DNA of 42,286 nucleotides from Synergistaceae bacterium (GTDB taxonomy: Bacteria; Synergistota; Synergistia; Synergistales; Aminobacteriaceae). The DNA is taken from positions 1 to 42,286 of the forward strand of contig JAFSWW010000133.1 of assembly GCA_017444345.1 (NCBI GenBank), in the 5' to 3' direction. The position numbers were made by a program, and so were the translations under genes. Of this stretch, positions 9,778 through 19,074 are shown piece by piece (position 1 is the stretch's first letter; every line of letters begins with the position of its first letter). The notes under the pieces are model-generated. The model had not been told where the DNA came from. It searched no databases and was given only the letters and a program-made list of their open reading frames with translations.

Positions 9778-9837
9778 GCAAATAAATACTCCCGTATAAA
9801 TAATAAAATTTTATCAAGTATACAGCTTTATTTGCGC

Positions 9838-9843
9838 TATAAT
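9838..9843 (+). promoter_or_regulatory. Candidate -10 box for malic enzyme unit
   Basis: A perfect TATAAT sits 32 bp before the malic enzyme ATG, with AGGAG (9857-9861) between. No good -35 box is visible at 16-18 bp spacing, so the call rests on the -10 alone. Confidence 0.4.
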
Positions 9844-9874
9844 CATAAAAAATTTTAGGAGTGAATAATTTAAT

Positions 9875-11047
9875 ATGGACTACGCAAAAGAATCGCTGAA
9901 TTTACACGAGAAGTGGCAGGGCAAAATTGAAGTTATTTCAAGAGTTCCAGTTAAGACGCGCGAGGATTTATCACTTGCATACACGCCAGGAGTCGCGAGT
10001 CCCTGTTTAGAGATTCAGAAAGATATATCAAAAAGTTATAATTTGACTCGTCGTCATAATTTGTGCTTAGTTGTTACAGACGGGAGCGCAGTATTAGGAC
10101 TCGGCAATATAGGCCCCGAAGCTGCAATGCCCGTTATGGAAGGGAAGTGCGTATTATTTAAGTCATTCGCAGGAGTTGACGCGTTTCCTTTATGCGTGAA
10201 GACTCAAAATGTCGATGAGTTTGTAGAGACAGTTTATAATATTTCCGGCTCATTCGGGGGGATTAATTTAGAGGACATTTCAGCACCCCGCTGCTTTGAG
10301 ATTGAGCGCAAATTAAAAGAATGCTGCGATATTCCTATATTTCATGACGACCAGCACGGGACAGCAGTAATTACTTTAGCAGGACTCACAAATGCATTAA
10401 AAGTTGTCGGGAAAAAATTAAGTGATATAAAAATTGCAATAAGCGGGGCAGGGGCAGCAGCAATCGCAATCACTAAATTATTATTATCGGCCGGAGCTAA
10501 AAATATAATTTTATCTGACAGGACGGGAATAATTTATAACGGGCGCGATAATTTAAACTGGATCAAGCGCGAAATGTCAGAACTCACAAATCCCGAAAAT
10601 ATTAAAGGCTCTCTATCAGACGCTATGAAGGGTGCTGATGTATTTATAGGCGTGTCTGCTCCTAATAGCGTAAATCCTGAAATGGTCAAATCAATGGCAC
10701 AAGACCCGATTATATTTGCATGTGCGAACCCGACTCCGGAAATATTCCCGGAAGAAGCTAAACAGGCCGGAGCTAAAATTATTTCAACTGGACGCAGCGA
10801 TTACCCGAATCAAATTAATAACGTTCTTGCATTTCCGGGCATATTCAGGGGAGCTTTTGACGTTCGTGCGAGCGACATTAACGAGGAAATGAAATTAGCG
10901 GCCTCAAATGCTTTAGTTTCTCTTGTGAGTGAAAGCGAATTAAACCCGGATTATATTATTCCCGCAGCTTTTGACGAACGAGTCGGCCCTGCAGTCGCAA
11001 AGGCAGTATCACAGGCGGCAATTAATTCCGGTGTAGCAAGGATTTAA
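9875..11047 (+). CDS. NAD(P)-dependent malic enzyme (short form)
   Basis: This enzyme oxidatively decarboxylates malate to pyruvate. At 390 aa it is the short bacterial form without the phosphotransacetylase-like tail of MaeB. Visible are the catalytic Tyr in LAYTPGVASPC (Y36), the Lys-containing EGKCVLFKSFAGVDAFP (from about 89), the metal-binding HDDQHGTAV (157-165), and a Rossmann loop GAGAAA near 195. The C-terminal RSDYPNQINNVLAFPGIFRG is the usual family signature. The next gene, an AEC carrier, begins 8 nt after the stop, so the pair probably imports and uses malate or a related dicarboxylate. Cofactor preference cannot be read with confidence. Confidence 0.9.
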   Translation: MDYAKESLNLHEKWQGKIEVISRVPVKTREDLSLAYTPGVASPCLEIQKDISKSYNLTRRHNLCLVVTDGSAVLGLGNIGPEAAMPVMEGKCVLFKSFAGVDAFPLCVKTQNVDEFVETVYNISGSFGGINLEDISAPRCFEIERKLKECCDIPIFHDDQHGTAVITLAGLTNALKVVGKKLSDIKIAISGAGAAAIAITKLLLSAGAKNIILSDRTGIIYNGRDNLNWIKREMSELTNPENIKGSLSDAMKGADVFIGVSAPNSVNPEMVKSMAQDPIIFACANPTPEIFPEEAKQAGAKIISTGRSDYPNQINNVLAFPGIFRGAFDVRASDINEEMKLAASNALVSLVSESELNPDYIIPAAFDERVGPAVAKAVSQAAINSGVARI

Positions 11048-11055
11048 TAAATATC

Positions 11056-11997
11056 ATGAATGAAAGTTTTTTAGCGGCCTTAAGAGTCGTTATTCCCATG
11101 ATTATATTAATGTCAGTGGGCTATTTAATGCGGGCTACTAATAAAATCACACGTCCTGCAATGAAGGAATTTGACCGGATAATTTTTCTTGTATTCATGC
11201 CTGTATTATTATTCAAGAATATTTATGATATGGATTTCTCGCAGGGATTCGCACTAAAAGAAATAATTTTTGCTGCTGTATGCCTGCTTGTAGTATTTAT
11301 AATAGCTTACTATGTGCCTCGCGTGTTCGTTAAAGACGGCAATAAATCCAGCGTAATCGGCCAAGCAGTGGGACGGTGTAATTATATTTTATACGGTATC
11401 GCAGTAAGTGAAGCTCTTTACGGTGAAGGTAATTCAAAAATGGTAGTAATGCTTGCTGTTCTCGTTATTCCTGCGATAAATACATTTTCGGCTGTAATTC
11501 TTGAATTAAATAGATCAGGGCGAACAAGTCCCGGAAAATTATTTATTGCAATTTTGCGAAATCCCATGATAATAGCTTCGTTGCTTGCATTTGCGTTAAA
11601 TCTTTCAGGCGTAAAAATCCCCGTGCCCATATGGTCAGCAATTAAAAGCCTCGCGAATTCCACTACAACAGTGAGTTTTATTTCACTGGGAGTCGGCCTC
11701 GAAATGCTGGAGTCAAAATCTGATAGAATGCCGCTTTTACTGGGAATAATTTTAAGAATGCTTATAGTTCCGTTAATATTTATGCCGATTTCGATTTTAG
11801 CAGGATTCAGAAATGAAAGTTTATGCGCAATGATGATAATTTTTGCGTCCCCTTCTGCAGTAGCTTCTTATCCTATGGCTATAGCTATGGGAGCAGATGG
11901 CAAATTAGCGGGTCAGCTTGTTTGCATAACGACTTTATTATCAGTCCTGACTATATTTTTATGGACATTTATTTTGCGTACACTTGGCCTGATGTAA
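11056..11997 (+). CDS. AEC-family transporter (auxin efflux carrier / malate permease type)
   Basis: A 313-aa integral membrane protein with about ten hydrophobic segments, in two similar halves, as in the AEC family. N-terminal VVIPMIILMSVGYLMRATNKI and the central loop IGQAVGRCNYILYGIA match the family layout. It follows malic enzyme by 8 nt, which favours malate or another organic acid as substrate; this comes from context, not from motifs. It ends in a convergent gap with metH that contains GC-rich hairpins. Confidence 0.85.
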   Translation: MNESFLAALRVVIPMIILMSVGYLMRATNKITRPAMKEFDRIIFLVFMPVLLFKNIYDMDFSQGFALKEIIFAAVCLLVVFIIAYYVPRVFVKDGNKSSVIGQAVGRCNYILYGIAVSEALYGEGNSKMVVMLAVLVIPAINTFSAVILELNRSGRTSPGKLFIAILRNPMIIASLLAFALNLSGVKIPVPIWSAIKSLANSTTTVSFISLGVGLEMLESKSDRMPLLLGIILRMLIVPLIFMPISILAGFRNESLCAMMIIFASPSAVASYPMAIAMGADGKLAGQLVCITTLLSVLTIFLWTFILRTLGLM

Positions 11998-12064
11998 ATA
12001 GCGATAAATTTTTATTGTGAGTTTGCATATATTTGTCCTGATAAAAAATTTTTATGCGTGAATG

Positions 12065-12133
12065 CGGGGGCACCCCGTGTCCGTTCCCGAACTAAAAGAC
12101 TCGGCTTGCCGAGCCCGCACCCCCTCCCCGCCC
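12065..12133. repeat. GC-rich convergent intergenic element with hairpins and minus-strand G4
   Basis: This element lies between the convergent ends of the AEC carrier and metH. CGGGG-gca-CCCCG (12065-12077) and CTCGG-cttg-CCGAG (12100-12113) form two hairpins. They are followed by CCC, CCCCC, CCCC, CCC runs (12114-12133), which give a G-quadruplex motif on the minus strand with loops of 1, 1 and 3. It may act as a bidirectional transcription barrier, but no T-run follows. It stands out sharply from the AT-rich surroundings. Confidence 0.5.
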
Positions 12134-12169
12134 GGAATGTTTTAAGCAGCCGAGTATACAATAATGCAT

Positions 12170-14566
12170 TTAACCGCCTAATAAACTTGTAAGAATTCTA
12201 ACGCCTTCCATTGCGTCGCGAGCATAATAATCAGCACCGGCATATTTTGCTAAATCAGGAGTCAACACAGCACCTCCGGCAATAATTTTTACTTCAGGGC
12301 ATGACTCTTTTAATTTCGTGATAGTATCTTTCATGCTTGCTACAGTAGTTGTCATTAAAGCACTCAACCCGACGACGTTAATATTATCGCGTTTGACAGT
12401 CTCGACAATCAAATCAGGCGGGACATCTTTCCCTAAATCTATAACGTCAAAATTATAATTCTCGAAAATAGTTCGCACTATATTTTTGCCAATATCATGG
12501 ACATCGCCGTAAACAGTAGCAAGTACAACAGGGCCGCGTGCTTTGCTTGAATTCCCTTCACGAGTCATAATGCTTGATAAGACTTCAAAGGCAGATTTTG
12601 CGGCTTCAGCGGATTTTATTAATTGAGGTAGAAATAACTTCCCTGACTCGTAATTTTTTCCGACAGTGTCAAGAGCTGGCACAATATTTTCCTGAATTAT
12701 ATCGAGCGGCTTTTTTTGTGAGCTTAATTCTTGAGTGAGTTTCGCTGATTCGTCTTTAAGTCCCTTGATAATTGCATTATTGAGAGCGTCTATATTTGTT
12801 ATTTCCTGCTTTAATTGCGAGTTAATAATTTGCGGGTTAATTTTTTGTGCCGGGTGAATTTCGCAAAATGAGATATATTCTTGCATTTCATTTTCTGAGC
12901 CGGTTAATAATTTATAAGCTGATAAACTTTCTTGCAAGTCTAAATCTCCGGGGTTAATAATAGCCGCGTCAAGTCCTGACATTAAAGCCATGATTAAGAA
13001 CGTACGATTTATTAAAGCACGTCTAGGCAGCCCGAAAGATATATTACTCAAGCCCAGTACAGTATTAACGCCTAAATTATTTTTCACGAGTTTAATAGCT
13101 TTGAGAGTCTCACCTACTAAATTTTGCTGTGCCGATGCCGTTAAAGTCAAGCAGTCAATTAAAATATTTCGTCTAGGAATGCCTAAATTTTGAGCGTGTT
13201 CACAAATTTTTTTAGCGATATTAAATCTCTGTTCGGCTGTCTCAGGAATTCCCGACTCATCAAGTGTCAGGCCAAGAACGCAGGCACCATATTTTTTTGC
13301 GATGGGTAAAATATTTTCTAAGCTTTCAATTTTGCCATTTACTGAATTTAATAACGGTTTGCCATTATAAAATCTTGCTGCTTGTTCCATAGCGTTATAA
13401 TTAGTCGTATCGATTTGAATGGGAAGATTTACAATTCCCTGAATTTCAGTGAGTGCCCTGCATAAAATCTCGGTCTCGTTAATATCAGGAAGTCCCGCGT
13501 TTAAATCGAGAACATCTGCGCCCTGTTCGACCTGCTTTAGAGCCTCTTTCAGCAAGTAATCTATATTATTTTCTCGTAGTGCTTTCTGTAATAATTTTTT
13601 GCCCGTTGGATTGAGCCTCTCACCGATAATTATAAATTTATTGCCGAATTCGACTATATTAGACGCTGAACAAATTAGAGTTTTTTCGGGAATATTGCGC
13701 GTTATTGCATGAGAAAATTTACTAGTTACAGCGTTTTTCATGTTTAAAATATGTTCGGGAGTAGTTCCGCAGCACCCGCCGAGAATATTAACGCCCATTT
13801 GTGCAAATTTTATAGATATATTAGCAAACTCTTCAGGTGTTACGTCATAATGAGCCGCCCCGTCAATCATAACAGGCAGCCCCGCATTTGGCTGAACCAT
13901 TACGGGAATATGTGAGAGCGCGCAAATTTTTTCGACAATCGGCACTAATTGAGCAGGACCGAGCGAGCAGTTTACACCTAGCGCAGAAATTCCCAGCCCC
14001 TCAAGTGTTGCCGTCATTGACTCTATGCTAGTCCCGAAAAAAGTACGTCCTCCCTCTTCAAAGCTCATAGTTGCGAAAATGGGAAGATCTGAATTTTCAC
14101 GAGCTGCTAAGATTGCCGCTTTTAACTCGTATAAATCCGTAAAAGTTTCTAGCAAAATTACATCGCATAAATCCCGGCCTGCTATGACCATTTCAGAAAT
14201 TGCATTATAGATTTCGTTAAATGACGCGTCGCCTGAAGGAGCCATTACACGACCAGTCGAGCCAATATCCAGCGCGATTAGTGAATTATTTTGTGCGGCA
14301 TCACGAGCTAATTTGCACCCGGCCTGTATAATTTCCTGAACGTTATAGCCCGTATTAGCTAGCTTAAATTTATTAGCTCCGAAAGTATTAGCTGTTATGA
14401 AATCTGCACCGGCCTTAAAATATTCTTGATGAATTTGGCGAATTAAATCGGGATTAGTTAAATTCAATATTTCGGGAACTTCACGGAGTTTTAGCCCGCG
14501 AGCTTGTAACATACTTCCCATAGCGCCGTCAAAGAAATAAATTTTATTATTGTCAAGATTAAACAA
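12170..14566 (-). CDS. metH: Cobalamin-dependent methionine synthase, without reactivation domain
   Basis: This enzyme transfers the methyl group of methyltetrahydrofolate via cobalamin to homocysteine. At 798 aa it carries, in order, the homocysteine-binding domain (from DGAMGSMLQ at 14; zinc cysteines in GVNCSLGP near 200 and GGCCGTTPEH near 265), the pterin-binding domain (about 310-575, with IIGERLNPTG and VLDLNAGLPD), a cobalamin cap (about 590-670) and a B12 domain with DVHDIGKNIV, whose His near 688 is the cobalt ligand. The C-terminal AdoMet-binding reactivation domain of the 1200-aa E. coli form is absent, as in several anaerobes. The start is TTG with AGGAGGTG about 6 nt upstream. 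I see no SAM or cobalamin riboswitch in the leader. Confidence 0.9.
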   Translation of the reverse strand: MFNLDNNKIYFFDGAMGSMLQARGLKLREVPEILNLTNPDLIRQIHQEYFKAGADFITANTFGANKFKLANTGYNVQEIIQAGCKLARDAAQNNSLIALDIGSTGRVMAPSGDASFNEIYNAISEMVIAGRDLCDVILLETFTDLYELKAAILAARENSDLPIFATMSFEEGGRTFFGTSIESMTATLEGLGISALGVNCSLGPAQLVPIVEKICALSHIPVMVQPNAGLPVMIDGAAHYDVTPEEFANISIKFAQMGVNILGGCCGTTPEHILNMKNAVTSKFSHAITRNIPEKTLICSASNIVEFGNKFIIIGERLNPTGKKLLQKALRENNIDYLLKEALKQVEQGADVLDLNAGLPDINETEILCRALTEIQGIVNLPIQIDTTNYNAMEQAARFYNGKPLLNSVNGKIESLENILPIAKKYGACVLGLTLDESGIPETAEQRFNIAKKICEHAQNLGIPRRNILIDCLTLTASAQQNLVGETLKAIKLVKNNLGVNTVLGLSNISFGLPRRALINRTFLIMALMSGLDAAIINPGDLDLQESLSAYKLLTGSENEMQEYISFCEIHPAQKINPQIINSQLKQEITNIDALNNAIIKGLKDESAKLTQELSSQKKPLDIIQENIVPALDTVGKNYESGKLFLPQLIKSAEAAKSAFEVLSSIMTREGNSSKARGPVVLATVYGDVHDIGKNIVRTIFENYNFDVIDLGKDVPPDLIVETVKRDNINVVGLSALMTTTVASMKDTITKLKESCPEVKIIAGGAVLTPDLAKYAGADYYARDAMEGVRILTSLLGG

Positions 14567-14730
14567 GTTTTTACACCTCCTGAAAAAGTATTATATAATA
14601 ATTCTTAATCTTAAAAGGTGTATGACTTGCAAGTTTTTATAATTAAGTTTTGAAGTATAACAGCAAGAAAACTCATTCGCAAGATAATATCTATATAAAA
14701 TTTTATCACATATCGCAAAAAATCAAATGA

Positions 14731-14736
14731 TATAAT
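14731..14736 (+). promoter_or_regulatory. Extended -10 promoter of the small-peptide unit
   Basis: TATAAT preceded by TGA, making TGnTATAAT, lies about 78 bp before the ATG of the 51-aa peptide. Transcription would begin near 14743, at the start of a GC-richer structured leader. Confidence 0.5.
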
Positions 14737-14813
14737 AATTCACAAGAGGGGGCTCGGAAGTAGGACAGTCTGCTTCATGCGGGTAGTCTAACTGTAGGAC
14801 TTAGGTGATGAAG

Positions 14814-14969
14814 ATGGGTAAGAAAACTCACAAATCCCGGAAATCTAAATCACGAAAAAGGACAGTGAGAAGGCTCATCCGCAAAATTAGATCTTTCTTC
14901 GCTGTCCTGTATTGGTTATTTAGTTTCGCCCTAACTACATTACTGCTTTGGGATAGACTATTTAATTAG
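14814..14969 (+). CDS. Small basic single-span membrane peptide (51 aa), unknown
   Basis: I do not recognise this peptide. It starts MGKKTHKSRK and has a highly basic N-terminal 28 residues rich in Lys, Arg and Ser, then one hydrophobic segment (about SFFAVLYWLFSFALTTLLLW), ending DRLFN. AGGTG at 14803-14807 lies 6 nt before the ATG; an in-frame ATG at 14808 overlaps that site and is less likely. Use of CGG, AGG, CTC and CTA codons differs from neighbouring genes. It has its own extended -10 promoter, a structured leader of about 70 nt with repeated GTAGGAC, and a stable 3' hairpin. A compact mRNA coding a basic single-span peptide resembles type I toxin mRNAs, but no antisense RNA promoter was found, so this is only a hypothesis. 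Confidence 0.5.
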   Translation: MGKKTHKSRKSKSRKRTVRRLIRKIRSFFAVLYWLFSFALTTLLLWDRLFN

Positions 14970-14994
14970 TACCGTGTAGCTTTATTTATTCTTT

Positions 14995-15029
14995 AATAGG
15001 GAGCAACTCCCCTCAACGCTGCCCCTATT
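14995..15029 (+). terminator. 3' hairpin of the small-peptide transcript
   Basis: AATAGGGAGC pairs with GCT(gc)CCCTATT over ten pairs with a 2-nt bulge. An alternative inner hairpin, GGGAG-caa-CTCCC (14999-15011), is mutually exclusive with it. There is no strong T-run afterwards. It may end or stabilise the transcript of the 51-aa peptide, and it also lies downstream of the end of the convergent AEC carrier. Confidence 0.45.
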
Positions 15030-15049
15030 GTATCACATTTAATAATAAT

Positions 15050-15994
15050 CTATATTAATTTCGCAATTACCGGAATAGTGAACATACACAATAAATTATG
15101 CAGGAACATAACTTTAGCGGCGAAATCTGTATTACCGTCATAAATCTGCGTCAAAACAGTAATCATACTGGGCGCGGGCATAGCAATAATTAATATAATA
15201 ATGGCTCGTACTAAATTATTATCGCTCAAATTAATGAACTCAAGCAAAGCAAATATTATAACAGGGACGATTAACAATCTTATAATTGCCGAACTCCAAA
15301 CGCTTAAATCCGTGAATAATTCGCCCGGTTTAGTTTTTGCTAAAGACATGCCTATAATAAACATAGAAAGCGGCGTAGTAATATTTGACAAATGAGTTAA
15401 GGGAGCTGCTATAATTACCGGTAATTTAATTTGCGAGAAATAGAATATCAGGCTCAAAACTGTAGCGAGATTTATATTACTGAATATAATAGCTTTCATG
15501 CTTAATTTAACGTGAGGGTCTGAAATATTATCTTTGCTGATTTCGATAGCTCCGAGTGTATAAACAGTTAGATTAAACGAGATATTGAACATTACAGCCA
15601 GCGCAAGGCCTTCACTTCCGAATAAAGCAAGTGCAACAGGAAATCCCATAAAGCCGGTATTTGAGAAAGCGCAGGCAAACGACCAAACGCCCCGGGTGCC
15701 TTCAGGAATTCCGAGAAAGCGCGATATAAATTTGCAAAAATATAACGTGAACACGAAAATAATAACTCCGCTTAAAACTAGAATTGCGCAGTCATGAATA
15801 AAATTAGGGTCATAATCACGAGTTACAAGCGAAATAAAAATAGTACACGGCAAAGTAAATTTAACGAGAAACGCCGAAAAAATTCCCGAAGCCTCAGCCT
15901 TAAACACTCTCGAACGTACAGAAAGATAGCCCGCTGCTATAATAATAAACAATCCCGCCAAATTTGAGAATACTACGAAAAAATCAAGTTTCAT
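15050..15994 (-). CDS. AEC-family transporter (second copy)
   Basis: A 314-aa membrane protein with about ten hydrophobic spans in the two-half AEC pattern, opening with FSNLAGLFIIIAAGYLSVRS and carrying the central WSFACAFSNTGFMGFPVAL loop. The Asn-rich loop resembles the better-known members more closely than the 11-kb copy does, and identity between the two looks low, so they probably differ in substrate. It stands alone and is divergent from the YfiH-like gene. GGGGAG about 13 nt before the ATG is the ribosome site. The substrate, likely an organic acid or amino-acid derivative, cannot be determined. Confidence 0.85.
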   Translation of the reverse strand: MKLDFFVVFSNLAGLFIIIAAGYLSVRSRVFKAEASGIFSAFLVKFTLPCTIFISLVTRDYDPNFIHDCAILVLSGVIIFVFTLYFCKFISRFLGIPEGTRGVWSFACAFSNTGFMGFPVALALFGSEGLALAVMFNISFNLTVYTLGAIEISKDNISDPHVKLSMKAIIFSNINLATVLSLIFYFSQIKLPVIIAAPLTHLSNITTPLSMFIIGMSLAKTKPGELFTDLSVWSSAIIRLLIVPVIIFALLEFINLSDNNLVRAIIILIIAMPAPSMITVLTQIYDGNTDFAAKVMFLHNLLCMFTIPVIAKLI

Positions 15995-16045
15995 ATAATA
16001 AATTGCTCCCCGATAAAAAGATAAAAAATTTAAATAATATTTTAG

Positions 16046-16051
16046 TATAAT
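16046..16051 (+). promoter_or_regulatory. Candidate -10 box for the YfiH-like gene
   Basis: TATAAT sits 43 bp before the ATG, in a 100-bp divergent gap. No clear -35 box is seen. Confidence 0.35.
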
Positions 16052-16094
16052 TAGATAAATTTATGCGAGAAAGCGAGAAAAATTTTTATATATC

Positions 16095-16745
16095 ATGATA
16101 ATAAACATAAACACGCCTGAATTTATTAACGCAAAATTTTTTATGAGAGATGAGCCTGTAATTTGCGATTACCCCGTTATAAATCCTTCACAAGTTCACG
16201 GACGAGAAATTATTATACTTGATGATAATTATAATATAAACGAGCATTCAAGAGCAGACGGAATTATATTAAAATCTCATAAATTAGCGGCCTCGTTAAA
16301 ATTTGCTGACTGCGCACCGGTCTTAATATATCCTGAAAATAATAATAATTCAGAGTGGGCTATGATATTGCATTCAGGCTTTAAAGGCACGTGCTTAAAT
16401 ATTTGCGGTCATGCTTTAGAACTCGTGAATAATAATAATCTTCATGCATGGATCGGGCCGTGTATAGGCTTTAATAATTACATGAGGGATTTTGCGGACG
16501 AATGGACTCAGAAAGCGATAAAAATTTTTGACGAGAATAATTATAGAATTTCGGGCGATAAAGTATATTTTAATCTATCAGGCGAGATATATTCACAATT
16601 AATAAAATCAGGACTTGCGAGCGAGAATATTATTATTTCAAATATAGACACTTTCACAAATCCTGAATGCTATTCATACAGGCGGGGCAATATTAATCAG
16701 AGAATGACTCTTCTTGTTTCGCTGGCTCATTCTCAAGTGCGATAA
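16095..16745 (+). CDS. YfiH/LACC1-type laccase-domain protein, degenerate active site
   Basis: A 216-aa member of the YfiH (DUF152, purine nucleoside phosphorylase / laccase-domain) family, normally about 240-270 aa. Recognisable are ADGIILK, FADCAPVLIYP, LHSGFKGTCLNI, HAWIGPCIG and the C-terminal [13 protein letters not shown]. In the family the metal site uses one His in HAGW/HSGF, a Cys in IGPCCYEVG and a downstream His. Here the His in HSGF is kept, but the second motif reads IGFNNYMRD with no Cys at the usual place, and the following region lacks the second His. Activity may therefore be lost or changed. Its last 53 bp overlap the 3' end of the convergent ftsH. Confidence 0.75.
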   Translation: MIININTPEFINAKFFMRDEPVICDYPVINPSQVHGREIIILDDNYNINEHSRADGIILKSHKLAASLKFADCAPVLIYPENNNNSEWAMILHSGFKGTCLNICGHALELVNNNNLHAWIGPCIGFNNYMRDFADEWTQKAIKIFDENNYRISGDKVYFNLSGEIYSQLIKSGLASENIIISNIDTFTNPECYSYRRGNINQRMTLLVSLAHSQVR

Positions 16746-18603
16746 TTGCTTTTATTTCGTCATTGCTTATGACTTCTTTATCTTGCAAAACTTTCGCGGC
16801 CTCGTGTAAAACTTTTTCATGTTCCCGCAAAATTGATAGTGCTTTATCTTGAGCCTCACTCACAAATCTTTTAATTTCGCTGTCAATCTTGTCAAATGTC
16901 CCCTCGCCTATGTCTTCACGGTTTTGAGCGGCACCGTTTAGATACATCATTGAAGGCGCGGCATATCTCACAGGCCCTAGAGCTTCAGACATTCCGAATT
17001 CAGTAACCATTCGGCGGGCTAATTCCGTAGCTCGTTCTAAATCATTTGATGCACCCGTTGAGCCTTCACTGAACACTAATAATTCAGCAGCTCGGCCTCC
17101 CAGCATTACAGCCATTTTTGTTTTGAGTTCGCCCTCAGTGATTAAATATTGATCTTCTGTAGGCATTTGCATTGTGTAGCCTAGAGCCCCTTTTGTCGTG
17201 GGAATTATGCTGACTTTGTGAACAGGGTCAGAGCCGGGCAGGTAACAAGCTACTAAAGCATGACCTGTTTCATGATAGGCCACTTTTTTGCGGATTTCAG
17301 GAGTGAGAGGCGTTTTTCTCTGAAGGCCTGCTACAACTCGTTCAATAGCTAAATCAAAATCATTCATTGTAACTTTATCGGCCTTGTGTCTGGCAGCAAG
17401 TAAGCTGGCTTCATTAGCAATATTTGCCAAGTCAGCCCCGGAAAATCCCGGAGTAACTTTCGCAATCGACCTTAAATCAATTTCAGGAGCAAGCGGCAAT
17501 TTTTTCGTGTGAATCTTTAAGATTTCTTCCCTGCCCTCTTCAGTCGGCAAAACAACTTGAATTTGTCTATCAAAGCGCCCCGGACGTAATAAAGCCTGAT
17601 CCAAAATTTCCGGCCTGTTAGTAGCTCCCATTATGACAACGCCGTTATTATCTTCGAAACCGTCCATTTCTGCGAGTAATTGATTTAAAGTATTTTCCTG
17701 CTCTGAGTTGCTGTTAAAGTTCCGCATTCTTGATTGTCCTATAGCGTCAATTTCGTCAACAAATATAATGCACGGAGCTTTTTTCTTGGCCTGATCAAAT
17801 AAATCACGAACACGAGCCGCGCCCACTCCTACGAACATTTCTACAAAACTTGAGCCGGTAATAAAGAAAAACGGTACTCCTGCCTCGCCTGCTGTAGCCT
17901 TAGCAAGTAAAGTCTTACCAGTTCCGGGAGGTCCTACAAGCAAGACACCACGCGGCAATTTTGCGCCGAATTTGTCAAATCTAGCTGGTTCCTTGAGAAA
18001 CTCTATAATTTCGCGTAATTCAATTTCAGCCTCACCAGCTCCGCCGATATCGCTGAAGTGTACGCCGGTCATTTCGCCCTGTAATTCTTTAGCTCGTGAA
18101 CGCCCAAAGGAAAAAATACCCCCTCCGCCCCCGGGCATATTCCTGAAAATGAAGTACCAGATTATAATTAATGGCAGCATAGGAAGCATTATTCCCATGA
18201 ATAAATCAAGCAGGCCGTCCCGTTTAGCAACTCCGCCGAATTTAATATCATTGCTTGCGAGTCTCTCAATTAAAAACGGGTCAGGAAGTCTCACTACACT
18301 TTTGAAATTATTATTATTTATTCCGGATAAAATTTTTTTATTGTGTAAGATTTTGCCGTCGATTATCTGCATTTTACGAGGCTCTTTGTCCGGGCTTTCT
18401 GATTCTTTGAGGGTGTAGCTAATTCTTGATTCTGAAATATCAACGTTTTCAATGTCATTTTTTGACAAGTCAGCAAGAAATTCACTGTAGGGGACTTCTG
18501 TTTTGCTCTCACTGTAGGGCTTGTAAATATATTCAGCAAAAAGCCAAGCTGCTATTAATGCTATAAGAAAATACCATAACGAAAATTTTTGTCCTTTGTT
18601 CAT
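16693..18603 (-). CDS. ftsH: ATP-dependent zinc metalloprotease FtsH (copy 1)
   Basis: Inner-membrane AAA+ protease that degrades membrane and short-lived cytoplasmic proteins. At 636 aa it has a transmembrane span at about 8-27, an extracytoplasmic domain, and a second span about 135-155 followed by a Gly-rich linker. The AAA module has Walker A GPPGTGKT near 227, Walker [10 protein letters not shown], and the [23 protein letters not shown]. The peptidase domain has zinc motif HETGH near 443. It is the last gene of the long minus-strand run, 33 bp after a small membrane protein. A second, clearly divergent ftsH lies at 34 kb. The gene overlaps the convergent YfiH-like gene by 53 bp. Confidence 0.95.
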   Translation of the reverse strand: MNKGQKFSLWYFLIALIAAWLFAEYIYKPYSESKTEVPYSEFLADLSKNDIENVDISESRISYTLKESESPDKEPRKMQIIDGKILHNKKILSGINNNNFKSVVRLPDPFLIERLASNDIKFGGVAKRDGLLDLFMGIMLPMLPLIIIWYFIFRNMPGGGGGIFSFGRSRAKELQGEMTGVHFSDIGGAGEAEIELREIIEFLKEPARFDKFGAKLPRGVLLVGPPGTGKTLLAKATAGEAGVPFFFITGSSFVEMFVGVGAARVRDLFDQAKKKAPCIIFVDEIDAIGQSRMRNFNSNSEQENTLNQLLAEMDGFEDNNGVVIMGATNRPEILDQALLRPGRFDRQIQVVLPTEEGREEILKIHTKKLPLAPEIDLRSIAKVTPGFSGADLANIANEASLLAARHKADKVTMNDFDLAIERVVAGLQRKTPLTPEIRKKVAYHETGHALVACYLPGSDPVHKVSIIPTTKGALGYTMQMPTEDQYLITEGELKTKMAVMLGGRAAELLVFSEGSTGASNDLERATELARRMVTEFGMSEALGPVRYAAPSMMYLNGAAQNREDIGEGTFDKIDSEIKRFVSEAQDKALSILREHEKVLHEAAKVLQDKEVISNDEIKAIIALENEPAKQEESFSD

Positions 18604-18636
18604 ATTTTAATTATTTACTCCCATAAAAAAATTTAT

Positions 18637-19074
18637 TTATTTCCTGAATAAAGCCCGGCCGCTCAAATTTCTCCGGGTCCTATCCGTTAATTTCTCAAAT
18701 TCTAGTGAGATTGCCTCACGTTCTGACTCATTTACTGGCATATTGTCAAGAAATTTATTTACTTTGTCCGATAAATCATTAATTTCTTTCTCGCCGGGTG
18801 TTACAGTCCGGCCTATATTTTTAAGGCTCATGACGGCCAAGTCTGCAACTAATAAAGCTAAATCGTGAAAATTTATATCTTGATTATAATCTTGAGAGTC
18901 ATTATTAACTTTTTCGCGCTTGATTCTGGTAGCAAATAAAAGAAATCCCACTCCTAAAGCAAGCCACGCAGAACCCGCAGAAATTCTATCTATATAAAAC
19001 ATGTAACCGGCAAATATGCTCAAGATAAAGCCAGCGCAGAATAACACCCACCGCAAAAAATTATCGAGACTCAT
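18637..19074 (-). CDS. Hypothetical two-span membrane protein
   Basis: I do not recognise a family. The 145-aa product has two adjacent hydrophobic segments (about 8-27 and 33-48), a short basic loop, and a soluble C-terminal part rich in Asp, Asn and Glu with helical character (LALLVADLAVMSLKNIG, then a helix with LSDKVNKFLDNM). The gene overlaps the end of gmk by 14 bp and precedes ftsH by 33 bp, so it is almost certainly co-expressed with both. A role as an FtsH partner would be guesswork. Confidence 0.75.
   Translation of the reverse strand: MSLDNFLRWVLFCAGFILSIFAGYMFYIDRISAGSAWLALGVGFLLFATRIKREKVNNDSQDYNQDINFHDLALLVADLAVMSLKNIGRTVTPGEKEINDLSDKVNKFLDNMPVNESEREAISLEFEKLTDRTRRNLSGRALFRK

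Noticed and set aside
14567-14730. SAM or cobalamin riboswitch before metH
   Set aside because: I looked for S-box and B12-box core sequences and found none; the leader is AT-rich without clear structure.
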